From assembly GCA_029240815.1 (NCBI GenBank), contig JARDZO010000139.1, positions 1 to 14,248 of the forward strand: 14,248 nucleotides of DNA, given 5' to 3'. Positions 8,341 to 14,248 of the stretch are shown piece by piece (position 1 is the stretch's first letter; each line of letters begins with the position of its first letter). Origin of the DNA: Brevibacillus sp. GTDB lineage: Bacteria > Bacillota > Bacilli > Brevibacillales > Brevibacillaceae. Position numbers and translations under genes: made by a program. The notes beneath the pieces are model-generated. The model was not told the DNA's origin and searched no databases. It saw only the letters and a program-made list of their open reading frames with translations.

Positions 8341-8347
8341 CCTCTTC
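8341..8347 (-). promoter_or_regulatory. ribosome binding site deciding the bmrC-like start
   Basis: The minus strand reads GAAGAGG at 8347-8341. It is eight bases from TTG at 8332, a normal distance, but overlaps GTG at 8341. This favours TTG as the initiation codon, which would make translation of the first subunit comparatively weak. Confidence 0.5.
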
Positions 8348-8364
8348 TCGCTAGCCATTTCACC

Positions 8365-8398
8365 AAAAAAAGGGGCTGCTCAAGCAACCCCCTTTTTT
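8365..8398. terminator. intrinsic terminator between the acetyltransferase gene and the bmrCD-like operon; possible attenuator
   Basis: On the minus strand GGGGTTGC pairs with GCAGCCCC around a TTGA loop, flanked by AAAAAA before and TTTTTTT after. The stem is therefore extendable, and the hairpin could act on both strands. It ends the acetyltransferase transcript. It also lies directly downstream of the promoter at 8408-8436, so transcripts for the exporter operon must read through it. Confidence 0.8.
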
Positions 8399-8407
8399 AC
8401 TTTCTCC

Positions 8408-8436
8408 ATCGTAATTTACTGAATTTTCCTTGTCAA
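8408..8436 (-). promoter_or_regulatory. strong sigma-A promoter of the bmrCD-like operon
   Basis: A perfect -35 box TTGACA (minus strand, plus 8431-8436) and a -10 box TACGAT (8408-8413) are separated by 17 bases. The -35 box lies one base after the acetyltransferase stop codon. Transcription would start near 8401, only a few bases before the terminator hairpin at 8365-8398. Confidence 0.7.
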
Positions 8437-8437
8437 T

Positions 8438-9004
8438 CTACCTTTTTTTCCCGTTCCGCGCCTCTTCCCATTCCGAGCGAAGCAGGCTGTAGACCGCGTG
8501 ATCGACAAAATGATCGTAAAGGAATTCGTTTCTCCGTAAAATGCCCTCCTGTTGGAACCCCAGTCTCTCGGGTATCGATCTGCTCTTGTAGTTTTCAGTC
8601 GCGGCCTGGATCGTCACTTTTTCCAAATCCCACGAGCCGAAAATTAGACGATCGACGTACGCAGCCACTGCCGCTGTCATTAATCCTTTGCCTTGGAATT
8701 GAGATCCGAGCCAGTACCCGATTGATGTCTTCTTGTTGATCCAGTCAATATTGTGAACGCCCAATGTCCCTGCCAAACGCCCGTTGTACCAGATGCCGTA
8801 GTGCGTACCTTGATTGTTGTTGTGCTGATTGATCGTCATGTTGATGAAATGCGCCGTATCCTCAACCTGTCTTGTATAGTCCAGCCAAGGCAGCCATTCC
8901 TTTAAATAGGAGCGATTCGAATCTGTCAGCCAATACATTTCCCCTGCATCGGCAGGCTCCAATTGTTTGAGGAAAGAATTTTCCGTCATCAGTATCCGTC
9001 TCAC
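8438..9004 (-). CDS. GNAT family N-acetyltransferase, RimJ/RimL/YdaF-like
   Basis: A 188-residue protein that transfers an acetyl group from acetyl-CoA, probably to an N-terminal or side-chain amine. The acetyl-CoA-binding motif QFQGKG is at 102-107 within GYWLGSQFQGKG. ERLGF and the C-terminal YSLLRSEW region also match the RimJ/RimL group and B. subtilis YdaF. The true acceptor cannot be inferred; YdaF-type enzymes are named as ribosomal-protein acetyltransferases largely by similarity. The start is GTG at 9004, about six bases after GGAGGGG; an ATG five codons later is too far from that site. It has its own promoter (9069-9097) and shares a terminator region with the exporter operon downstream. 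Confidence 0.9.
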   Translation of the reverse strand: MRRILMTENSFLKQLEPADAGEMYWLTDSNRSYLKEWLPWLDYTRQVEDTAHFINMTINQHNNNQGTHYGIWYNGRLAGTLGVHNIDWINKKTSIGYWLGSQFQGKGLMTAAVAAYVDRLIFGSWDLEKVTIQAATENYKSRSIPERLGFQQEGILRRNEFLYDHFVDHAVYSLLRSEWEEARNGKKR

Positions 9005-9068
9005 GAGCTACCCCTCCATTGCTTCTCTCTGTAATTGTTGGATTCCATCAGCTTCGTTCTTACGCTCG

Positions 9069-9097
9069 ATTATGGAACAGGGTTATTTGTTTGGCAA
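9069..9097 (-). promoter_or_regulatory. sigma-A type promoter of the acetyltransferase gene
   Basis: A -35 box TTGCCA (plus 9092-9097) and a -10 box CATAAT (plus 9069-9074) are 17 bases apart on the minus strand. They lie about 65 bases upstream of the GTG start and downstream of the terminator at 9131-9158. Confidence 0.65.
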
Positions 9098-9130
9098 GAT
9101 CGTGCGAATAATCATTAGACACCAAATAAA

Positions 9131-9158
9131 AGAAAAAGCTGACAACTAGGTCAGCTTT
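9131..9158 (-). terminator. intrinsic terminator ending the SBP-osmC transcript
   Basis: A perfect 9-bp stem AAAGCTGAC (9135-9143) with GTCAGCTTT (9150-9158) has a six-base loop. On the minus strand it runs into TTTTTCTTTT. It is the first convincing terminator after the OsmC gene, so the structured element at 9191-9391 would lie in the 3' untranslated part of that transcript. Confidence 0.75.
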
Positions 9159-9190
9159 CCAGGCTATCGAGAATAGAAGTTTCTGTAGTG

Positions 9191-9391
9191 AGAGAAGCCT
9201 GTTTCCATTCTCCGCTCCGGGCTACGTCCTGCACGGGAGTTTGACTGTCCGCTCCACCATGATCCCGAGGGAATCGCAAAACGGCGCGCAGCTACGAAGG
9301 TGATTCATAGATAGCGATTCTGTTGCCTCGGGATTCATGGCTCCGCTGAGTAGGACTCCGCTAGTCGCTCCGCCTGGAAACAGGCTTCTCT
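9191..9391. repeat. structured intergenic element with nested inverted repeats (MITE-like or ncRNA)
   Basis: About 200 bases of GC-rich, non-coding sequence bounded by a perfect 17-bp inverted repeat: 9191-9207 and 9375-9391 (AGAGAAGCCTGTTTCCA and its complement). Inside it, 9257-9270 pairs with 9326-9340 (CCATGATCCCGAGG, one bulge). That stem continues as 9271-9277 with 9314-9320 (GAATCGC, perfect) after a 5-base bulge. The apex is about 36 bases. CTCCGC occurs at 9210, 9341, 9356 and 9368, with TCCGC at 9248, mostly in the regions between the two stems. GACT/AGTC at 9354-9366 forms a small hairpin there. No good reading frame or obvious target-site duplication is seen. It lies between the OsmC gene and its terminator. 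Confidence 0.7.
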
Positions 9392-9476
9392 TGCGATCTG
9401 ATCTATCTCATCATACTTTTTAAAACCTTCTTTGGGATCAACTCGGGTTGTTAGAATACAAAAGGCAACCATTTAT
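9392..9476. other. short AT-rich spacer between structured element and osmC-family gene
   Basis: Only weak hairpins occur here: CAAC-CCGA-GTTG on the minus strand (about 9439-9450) and GGTTG/CAACC with a 15-base loop. Neither has a T tract, so I do not call a terminator. No gene is seen. With 9005-9391 this makes up the 472-base gap between the acetyltransferase and OsmC genes, otherwise filled by a promoter, a terminator and the structured element. Confidence 0.5.
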
Positions 9477-9947
9477 CTAAGCTTCTTGTTCTTCCGTTCC
9501 TTGAAGCTCCGGAACCTCACTTCCGTTTATGAATACATGAGGAACAATCGTTGCTTTCAAGGAAGCCGCTACCGGACAATACTGCTCACTTTCCAGTTTG
9601 ACTGCCTGCCAGATGCGGGAAGGGGCTACTTCCCCGCTGACATGGAACGCAAGGTGAATTTCGGATATGGCGTGCGGAACGGCCTCGTCGCGAATCCCGT
9701 CTGCAACGATTTCAATTCCTTCTGGCGACTGTCTCATCTTTTCCAGCAGTTTGGTTACGCCGATCCCCATGCACCCAACCAGACCGACCAAGATCAGCTC
9801 TAATGGGCTATTGCCTGCACCCTCTCCCCCTAATGCCACGCTGGAATCCATCTGGACGGGATACCCGCTCGGTCCCTGGGCCTGGAATTGGAGCTTGCCT
9901 TGCCACTGCGCACGGACACTCATTTGTTTCTTAGCCGTTGCTGTCAT
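9477..9947 (-). CDS. OsmC/Ohr family protein
   Basis: A 156-residue cytoplasmic protein of the OsmC/Ohr family, whose members reduce organic hydroperoxides with two conserved cysteines. Both are visible: Cys59 in GLVGCMG and Cys124 in SEQYCPVAAS. GGEGAGNSPLELIL before Cys59 is the usual helix start. It looks closer to the general OsmC/YhfA branch than to Ohr, so peroxidase activity is likely but not certain. The start ATG at 9947 follows AAAGGGG and GAGG within about fourteen bases. It lies 20 bases after the peptide-binding gene with no terminator, so the two are cotranscribed. Its transcript continues through the structured element to the terminator at 9131-9158. Confidence 0.9.
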   Translation of the reverse strand: MTATAKKQMSVRAQWQGKLQFQAQGPSGYPVQMDSSVALGGEGAGNSPLELILVGLVGCMGIGVTKLLEKMRQSPEGIEIVADGIRDEAVPHAISEIHLAFHVSGEVAPSRIWQAVKLESEQYCPVAASLKATIVPHVFINGSEVPELQGTEEQEA

Positions 9948-9967
9948 ATGCCTCTACCCCTTTTGGT

Positions 9968-11599
9968 TTATTGGGCAACATCCCACTCCTGTGTGGTCCC
10001 GAAAAGTCGCGGTTCTCCTTTGGTGACTCGCTTGTTTACTGCTACCACTGCCGGATGGTCATAGAGGGTCAGCAGCGGTACGTCCTTTTGCACTTGCGCC
10101 TGGACCTGATCATAAATCTCTTTTCTTTGTTTCTCATCTGCCTCAGCTTTTCCCTGCTCAAGCAGTTTATCTACCTCCGGGTTGGAGTATGCAGATGAAT
10201 TGCTGAGGCCTTCACTGTGATAATACGCAGATGAATCCGGGTCAATATTCATGTACAAACCGCTCAAGGCCAAATCGAACTCATGCTTGCGCAGCTTTTG
10301 ACTGACAGTCGCGAAATCGAATTTGGTGATTTTCGCTTTGATGCCGACGGTTTTCAAATTTTCAGCGATGATTTGCGCGGACTGCTCACGGATCTGATTT
10401 CCTGTTGGTACGATGAAATTGAGCTCCCTGTTGCTATCCCAGCCTGCCTCCTGGAGCAAACTCTTTGCTTTTTCCGAATCAAACGCAATGGGCGTGAGGC
10501 TCTTATTTTGATACGCGCTGAGGGACGGGTATAGGCCATCAAAAATTTCAGCATCGCCCTTCATCAAGTTGTCTACGATCAGCTGACGGTTGACGGCATG
10601 TGCGATAGCTTGACGAACTCTCACATCGTTTATGGTGACGGTATTCAACATCATGGCTTGAATCCCTACCTGCGGCTCCAGCTTGGTCCGCAAGCTCTCA
10701 TTTTTCCGAATCAAGTCGTAGTCCTGATCCGGCAGGTTTCCGATGCCTAGACCGTAGTTCATGTCGATTTCCCCACTCTGTAGCTGGGCAACCAGGTTGG
10801 TGCTCGGCATGATTTTTACGAAAATTTTATCCAGCTTCGGTGCGCCGCGGTAGTAGTCTTTATTGGCAGCGAACTCCACGTACTGGTCTTTCTCGTATTT
10901 CACAAAGGTAAAAGCACCATTCGTCACATCTGGCTTTTGCATGAATGGATGCTTCACCAGGTCCTCCGGCTTCACATCTTTTAATACGTGCTTGGGCAGC
11001 GGCTTGAACTTCATGCCGAACTGCTCTTTGATCATGTTGGGGTCGGTCGGGCTTTTCGCTCGGAGCTCAAAGGTTTGGGCATCGATGACCTTCAGGCCCG
11101 GTATGTCCGTTTGTCCTTCGGGAAGTCTACCATCTGGACCTACTCCTTCTAAAAAGGCGATCGATGAGCCCAAGGTAGATTCTACTTTCGGATTGGCGAT
11201 CAATTGCAAGGTATACGCTACATCCTCCGTCGTTACAGGAGTCCCGTCTGTCCATTTGGCTTTTGCATTCAGCTTGATCGTGTACGTCTGTTTATCCTGC
11301 GTTTCAAAGGATTCTGCGAGCTGCGGTAAAAATTCCAGCGGCTTGATTCGATTGATCAACGGCTCGAAGATCAGCGTGCTCGTTTCTGCCGAAGACAAGT
11401 CCCGTGAGCTGATCAACGGATTGAAGGAAAGAGGAGCATTGAATACACCGATTCTGACCATTTTCTCGTTCCCTTTACTTTCCTCGGCTTTTGACTCAGC
11501 GGTCTTTGCCGTTTCCCCAGAACCAGAAGAAGAGCAGCCGCTGATCAACACGGATAAAGAAAGCAGTATTGCCATCACAGGTTGCCCTATTCGTTTCAT
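9968..11599 (-). CDS. family 5 extracellular solute-binding lipoprotein, oligopeptide type
   Basis: A 543-residue lipoprotein, the usual size of OppA/DppE-type peptide-binding proteins. The start at 11599 is chosen because GGAGG lies about eight bases before it; the frame from 11632 adds eleven codons without a site. The signal peptide MKRIGQPVMAILLSLSVLISGC ends in a lipobox with Cys22, followed by a Ser/Gly/Glu/Lys-rich linker. The mature part has the SBP_bac_5 pattern: FEPLI, LAESFE, TYTIKLNAKAKWTDGTPVTTEDV and GAFTFVKYE. It should sit on the outer membrane face and deliver peptides, or possibly nickel or another ligand, to an ABC permease. No permease or ATPase genes are next to it, so it is an orphan binding protein in this window. 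The promoter is at 11686-11713 and an inverted repeat lies in the leader. Confidence 0.93.
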   Translation of the reverse strand: MKRIGQPVMAILLSLSVLISGCSSSGSGETAKTAESKAEESKGNEKMVRIGVFNAPLSFNPLISSRDLSSAETSTLIFEPLINRIKPLEFLPQLAESFETQDKQTYTIKLNAKAKWTDGTPVTTEDVAYTLQLIANPKVESTLGSSIAFLEGVGPDGRLPEGQTDIPGLKVIDAQTFELRAKSPTDPNMIKEQFGMKFKPLPKHVLKDVKPEDLVKHPFMQKPDVTNGAFTFVKYEKDQYVEFAANKDYYRGAPKLDKIFVKIMPSTNLVAQLQSGEIDMNYGLGIGNLPDQDYDLIRKNESLRTKLEPQVGIQAMMLNTVTINDVRVRQAIAHAVNRQLIVDNLMKGDAEIFDGLYPSLSAYQNKSLTPIAFDSEKAKSLLQEAGWDSNRELNFIVPTGNQIREQSAQIIAENLKTVGIKAKITKFDFATVSQKLRKHEFDLALSGLYMNIDPDSSAYYHSEGLSNSSAYSNPEVDKLLEQGKAEADEKQRKEIYDQVQAQVQKDVPLLTLYDHPAVVAVNKRVTKGEPRLFGTTQEWDVAQ

Positions 11600-11643
11600 T
11601 CCTGTTCCTCCATAAGTTCGTCTATCAATCAAAAAATTTATGA

Positions 11644-11667
11644 CGATTATCCTTATCTAAATAATCG
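11644..11667. repeat. inverted repeat in the leader of the solute-binding protein gene
   Basis: CGATTAT (11644-11650) and ATAATCG (11661-11667) form a perfect 7-bp inverted repeat with a 10-base spacer. It lies about 20-40 bases downstream of the -10 box. It is placed like an operator or a small leader hairpin. GATAAT-type hexamers in it recall a Fur box only loosely, and the spacing does not fit. Confidence 0.4.
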
Positions 11668-11685
11668 GAATTAACTGTTGATACT

Positions 11686-11713
11686 ACTATAATACATTCA
11701 AATCTCTTGTCAA
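11686..11713 (-). promoter_or_regulatory. sigma-A promoter of the SBP-osmC operon
   Basis: A perfect -35 box TTGACA (plus 11708-11713) and a -10 box TATAGT (plus 11686-11691) have 16 bases between them. They lie about 87 bases upstream of the lipoprotein start and after the mtnA terminator. Confidence 0.75.
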
Positions 11714-11743
11714 CATCTTCCTGCGCTTTGCCATTACGCTCAC

Positions 11744-11777
11744 AAAAAAACACCTACCTCCCGCAAGGAAGTAGGTG
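11744..11777 (-). terminator. intrinsic terminator of mtnK-mtnA
   Basis: CACCTACTTCC pairs with GGGAGGTAGGTG around a TTGC loop (one wobble) on the minus strand, followed by seven T residues (plus 11744-11750). It begins about eight bases after the mtnA stop codon. Confidence 0.88.
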
Positions 11778-11785
11778 CATCTGAC

Positions 11786-12829
11786 TTATGATGGTTTGCT
11801 ATTGCGAATTTCTTCCGGCTTGAAAATACCAGTCTCCGTCACAATCGCTGTGATGTACTGGGCAGGTGTTACATCGAACGCCGGGTTGTACACTTTGATG
11901 CCATCTGGTGCTACTTGTTTGCCCAAGCCGTGGGTGATTTCTTCGGCTGGACGCTCCTCGATAGGAATTTCCGCACCGGTCGCAGTCTCCAAATCCACCG
12001 AAGAGAGCGGAGCTGCTACGTAGAAAGGAATGCCATGCGCTTTTGCCAAAACGGCTACACCGTAGGTTCCGATCTTGTTGGCCACATCTCCGTTTGCCGC
12101 TACGCGGTCGGTTCCTACGATGACTGCCTCTACCTTCCCTTGGGACATCACCATCGCTGCCATGTTGTCGCAGATCAGCGTGACGTCGATGCCTGCCTGT
12201 TGCAGTTCGAATGCAGTAAGACGAGCACCTTGGAGCACTGGACGCGTTTCGTCTGCAAATACTTTTAAGTTCCAGCCACGCTCTTTTGCGAGGTAGAATG
12301 GCGCTGTAGCCGTTCCGTAAGCTGCCGTAGCCAATGCTCCCGGATTGCAGTGAGTAAGTACACCCATGCCATCGTGCAGCAGTGTCAGCAGGTGCTCACC
12401 GATCGTCCGGCACACCTCGGCGTCTTCTTTCTGGATGGACAGCGCTTCGTCGAGAACAGCCGCTTTTAATTCAGCTACCTCTTTATCCCCTTCTTTTTGC
12501 ACACGTGCACGGATCCGGTCGAGTGCCCAAAAAAGGTTTACTGCTGTAGGGCGGGATGTACCCAAGTATTCTGCTTTGACTTGCAGTTCGTTCCAAAACG
12601 CCCCGTAGGTAGTCGCTTCGCTGTTGCGAACCCCTAGGTACAGGCCATATGCCGCGGACATCCCAATAGCGGGAGCCCCCCGTACTTGCAAATGGCGGAT
12701 CGCTCCCCACACTTCTTCTGGAGTCGTTAGTGTCAAATAAACGGTTTCTACTGGCAAGCGCGTCTGATCAAGCAGGACGAGTGCATCATTCTCCCACTTG
12801 ACTGGCGCGAGTTGGGTACTGGTTGTCAT
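11786..12829 (-). CDS. mtnA: methylthioribose-1-phosphate isomerase
   Basis: A 347-residue enzyme that converts 5-methylthioribose-1-phosphate to 5-methylthioribulose-1-phosphate, the second step of methylthioribose salvage to methionine. It is related to eIF2B alpha-type proteins. Visible motifs are RGAPAIG (50-56), the catalytic cysteine in [10 protein letters not shown] (Cys161) and the catalytic aspartate in [10 protein letters not shown] (Asp241), followed by NKIGTY. The length matches B. subtilis MtnA. The ATG overlaps the mtnK stop by four bases (ATGA), so the two are translationally coupled and the kinase feeds its product directly to this enzyme. Confidence 0.97.
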   Translation of the reverse strand: MTTSTQLAPVKWENDALVLLDQTRLPVETVYLTLTTPEEVWGAIRHLQVRGAPAIGMSAAYGLYLGVRNSEATTYGAFWNELQVKAEYLGTSRPTAVNLFWALDRIRARVQKEGDKEVAELKAAVLDEALSIQKEDAEVCRTIGEHLLTLLHDGMGVLTHCNPGALATAAYGTATAPFYLAKERGWNLKVFADETRPVLQGARLTAFELQQAGIDVTLICDNMAAMVMSQGKVEAVIVGTDRVAANGDVANKIGTYGVAVLAKAHGIPFYVAAPLSSVDLETATGAEIPIEERPAEEITHGLGKQVAPDGIKVYNPAFDVTPAQYITAIVTETGIFKPEEIRNSKPS

Positions 12830-14055
12830 ACGGTCGTTGCCTCCTGATAAAATCGTGCTGTCACGGTGCGGACCAGGTCCGTAATATCCGTAGATTCTTC
12901 CACGTCGCCGCGCCCGAGGATCAATGCTTCCCCGATCACCAGAGCCAGGCGCTCTGCTTCTGCACGCGTTTCTACGTCTTCGATGCTGTTCAAGTCAGCC
13001 ACACCTGCCAAGCCGATGACGCGACGCAAGATTTTGCAGCCGGCAAAACCAGCAGCATCCTGAATCAGGCGCTTCACATAGCTTTGCCACAATCCCTCGA
13101 CATGGGCGCTGCGCTCTTTTGCTTGCTTATGCCAGAGCTGGACAAACTGGGAGACGAACTCATTCCAGACATCTTCCACCGTCGTAAGCAAGTATTCGCG
13201 GTACGACTCCCGTTCTCCTTGGTCTTTTTGCAAACCGTGCTGTCCAGCATAGTTGAGCAGCAGATTGGCAATGACAGCTCCGATGTCAAAACCGATCGGG
13301 CCATAGTAAGCAAACTCAGGATCGATCGCTTTCATGCTGGTCTCTGTGATGAAAATACTGCCGGTGTGCAAGTCTCCATGCAACAAAGCCTCTGCCCGAG
13401 TGAGGAAATCGAATTTCAGCTTGGCGATTTCCAGCTTCAGCGGCTTGTTGTTCCAAATCGCTTCCACTTCTTTGCTGATCAACGGATTGAAGTCGTTCGT
13501 CGGTGCATTTTCATAAGGATCAGTAAACACGAGATCTTCCGTAATTTTGCACAATTCCGGATTCAAGAATGTTCCGACGAGCGTTTTTTTATCATACGGA
13601 TTCGCGCCCAGATCAGATGTATAGAACAGCGTATGGGCGAGAAACTTGCCGATCTGTTTGGCGAACAGGGGATAGCGATTGCCTTCGATCAACCCTTTGC
13701 GCATGATGATGTGATCTCCTACGTTCTCCATCACTGTCAGCGCCAGTTCTTGGTCAAAGTGGTACACTTCAGGCACCAGGTCCGGTACGTACTTGTGCTG
13801 AATGCGGAGCGCTTCACTCTCGATGCGAGCGCGATCTACCGTCAGCGGCCAAGATTCCCCTACTACTCGTGCGTACGGCAAAGCCTGCTTTACGATGACG
13901 CTTTTGCCTGTAGCGTCTTCACGGATGTCAAATACCAGATTGAGGTTACCATCGCCGATTTCCTTGCTGCTAAGCGTTGCTCCCTCGGTAAACAGACCTG
14001 GCAATGCCTTTACGTACTCTACTGCCTCCTGCTCACTTAATGCGCGATATGCCAT
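12826..14055 (-). CDS. mtnK: S-methyl-5-thioribose kinase
   Basis: A 409-residue kinase of the aminoglycoside phosphotransferase/choline kinase fold that phosphorylates methylthioribose at position 1 using ATP. Visible features: the glycine-rich loop [10 protein letters not shown] (33-42), Lys52-Lys56 region for ATP, the catalytic motif HGDLHTGS (226-233, Asp228) and the metal-binding DPEF (245-248) with GFDIG. The length is typical of MtnK. The start ATG follows AGGGGAG by about ten bases. It is first in the mtnK-mtnA operon behind a SAM-I riboswitch and terminator, so it should be off when SAM is plentiful and on during methionine shortage. Confidence 0.97.
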   Translation of the reverse strand: MAYRALSEQEAVEYVKALPGLFTEGATLSSKEIGDGNLNLVFDIREDATGKSVIVKQALPYARVVGESWPLTVDRARIESEALRIQHKYVPDLVPEVYHFDQELALTVMENVGDHIIMRKGLIEGNRYPLFAKQIGKFLAHTLFYTSDLGANPYDKKTLVGTFLNPELCKITEDLVFTDPYENAPTNDFNPLISKEVEAIWNNKPLKLEIAKLKFDFLTRAEALLHGDLHTGSIFITETSMKAIDPEFAYYGPIGFDIGAVIANLLLNYAGQHGLQKDQGERESYREYLLTTVEDVWNEFVSQFVQLWHKQAKERSAHVEGLWQSYVKRLIQDAAGFAGCKILRRVIGLAGVADLNSIEDVETRAEAERLALVIGEALILGRGDVEESTDITDLVRTVTARFYQEATTV

Positions 14056-14101
14056 GATTCTATTTCTCCCCTCTGCTCCATTTTTTCATATATTTCCAAT
14101 G

Positions 14102-14122
14102 GGCTGGTCATGCTTCCCAGCC
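14102..14122 (-). other. hairpin in the mtnK leader
   Basis: GGCTGG (14102-14107) pairs with CCAGCC (14117-14122) around a nine-base loop. It lies between the riboswitch terminator and the mtnK ribosome binding site and lacks a T tract, so it is not a terminator. It may only stabilise the read-through or processed 5' end. Confidence 0.35.
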
Positions 14123-14138
14123 TTGCGGTCTACTATGC

Positions 14139-14169
14139 AAAAAGACCTCTTTCCCGAAGAAAAGAGGTC
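14139..14169 (-). terminator. riboswitch expression-platform terminator before mtnK
   Basis: On the minus strand GACCTCTTT pairs with AAAGAGGTC. The stem extends inward to a C(UUCG)G tetraloop, and five T residues follow (plus 14139-14143). It lies about 36 bases after the SAM-I aptamer end and 80 bases before the mtnK start, as expected for the OFF structure of an S-box leader. Confidence 0.88.
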
Positions 14170-14204
14170 GCGATCGTCACGTATAGAGAAACGTGCCCTT
14201 GTCC

Positions 14205-14248
14205 CCCTTATCTTCCAGACTACTTTTGTTTCTGCAGGAATTAGCACC
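14205..14248 (-). promoter_or_regulatory. SAM-I (S-box) riboswitch aptamer, 3' part only
   Basis: Reading the minus strand from the window edge: GGTGCTAATTCC is the conserved 3' side of P3 and the following junction. CAGA/TCTG forms P4 with an AT-rich loop, and GGAAGATAAGG is the conserved J4/1 and the start of P1. This is the classic S-box 3' half; the 5' half with P1, P2 and the kink-turn lies beyond 14248. In the family, SAM binding stabilises the aptamer and lets the terminator form. The downstream genes mtnK-mtnA are a known S-box target in Bacillus. Confidence 0.85.

Noticed and set aside
8380..8409. Nine-codon leader ORF (MEKVKKGVA) ending inside the attenuator hairpin
   Set aside because: Its ATG overlaps the -10 box of the predicted promoter, so it would not be in the transcript from that promoter, and it has no suitably spaced ribosome binding site.
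9185..9400. Target-site duplication around the structured element
   Set aside because: Only a TG dinucleotide is shared by the two flanks, which is expected by chance. I therefore do not claim transposition.
12823..14040. Plus-strand open frame of 405 codons opposite mtnK
   Set aside because: It mirrors mtnK almost exactly, lacks domain motifs and a supported start, and mtnK is certain.
14037..14111. 24-codon ORF overlapping the mtnK start on the minus strand
   Set aside because: It has only a weak ribosome binding site, no recognisable features, and lies in a leader already explained by a riboswitch.
1..14248. CRISPR array, tRNA or rRNA genes, transposase or phage genes
   Set aside because: No regularly spaced direct repeats, tRNA cloverleaf, rRNA-like stretch or mobile-element protein was recognised on either strand.

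Overview
The window looks like part of a Firmicutes chromosome, most likely Brevibacillus or a close Paenibacillaceae/Bacillaceae relative. This rests on strong AGGAGG-type ribosome binding sites, sigma-A type promoters, many U-tailed intrinsic terminators, an S-box (SAM-I) leader in front of mtnK-mtnA, and a BmrC/BmrD-like (YheI/YheH) transporter pair. Genus is inference; no database search was made. Nearly everything is on the minus strand. The exception is a secreted CAP-domain protein at the left end, preceded by a terminator hairpin and perhaps the last codons of an upstream plus-strand gene.

Layout from left to right: (1) 1-1208, terminator, sigma-A promoter and a YlbC-like secreted CAP protein (+). 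(2) 1230-3068, a fatty acyl-CoA ligase (-) with a two-tier terminator, preceded by an unannotated 45-residue single-pass membrane protein (-) with its own terminator. (3) 3181-8332, a multidrug export operon (-): BmrC-like half-transporter, BmrD-like half-transporter with an extracellular domain, then an MFS transporter and a GNRA-capped terminator. A strong promoter sits directly before an intrinsic terminator hairpin upstream of the first gene, which suggests attenuation. (4) 8438-9097, a RimJ/YdaF-like N-acetyltransferase (-) with its own promoter. (5) 9135-11713, an orphan family-5 oligopeptide-binding lipoprotein followed by an OsmC-family protein (-). The 3' part of their transcript carries a roughly 200-nt structured element with a perfect 17-bp terminal inverted repeat before the terminator. 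(6) 11744-14248, mtnK-mtnA (-) of the methionine salvage pathway, translationally coupled, under a SAM-I riboswitch whose 5' half lies beyond the window edge.

Functional themes: drug efflux (heterodimeric ABC exporter plus MFS), S-adenosylmethionine-controlled methylthioribose salvage, peptide binding with peroxide defence, and fatty acid activation. The strongest candidates for undescribed biology are the structured intergenic element at 9191-9391, the promoter-terminator arrangement before the ABC exporter operon, and the 45-residue membrane protein at 2931-3068. Most other genes belong to well-known families.
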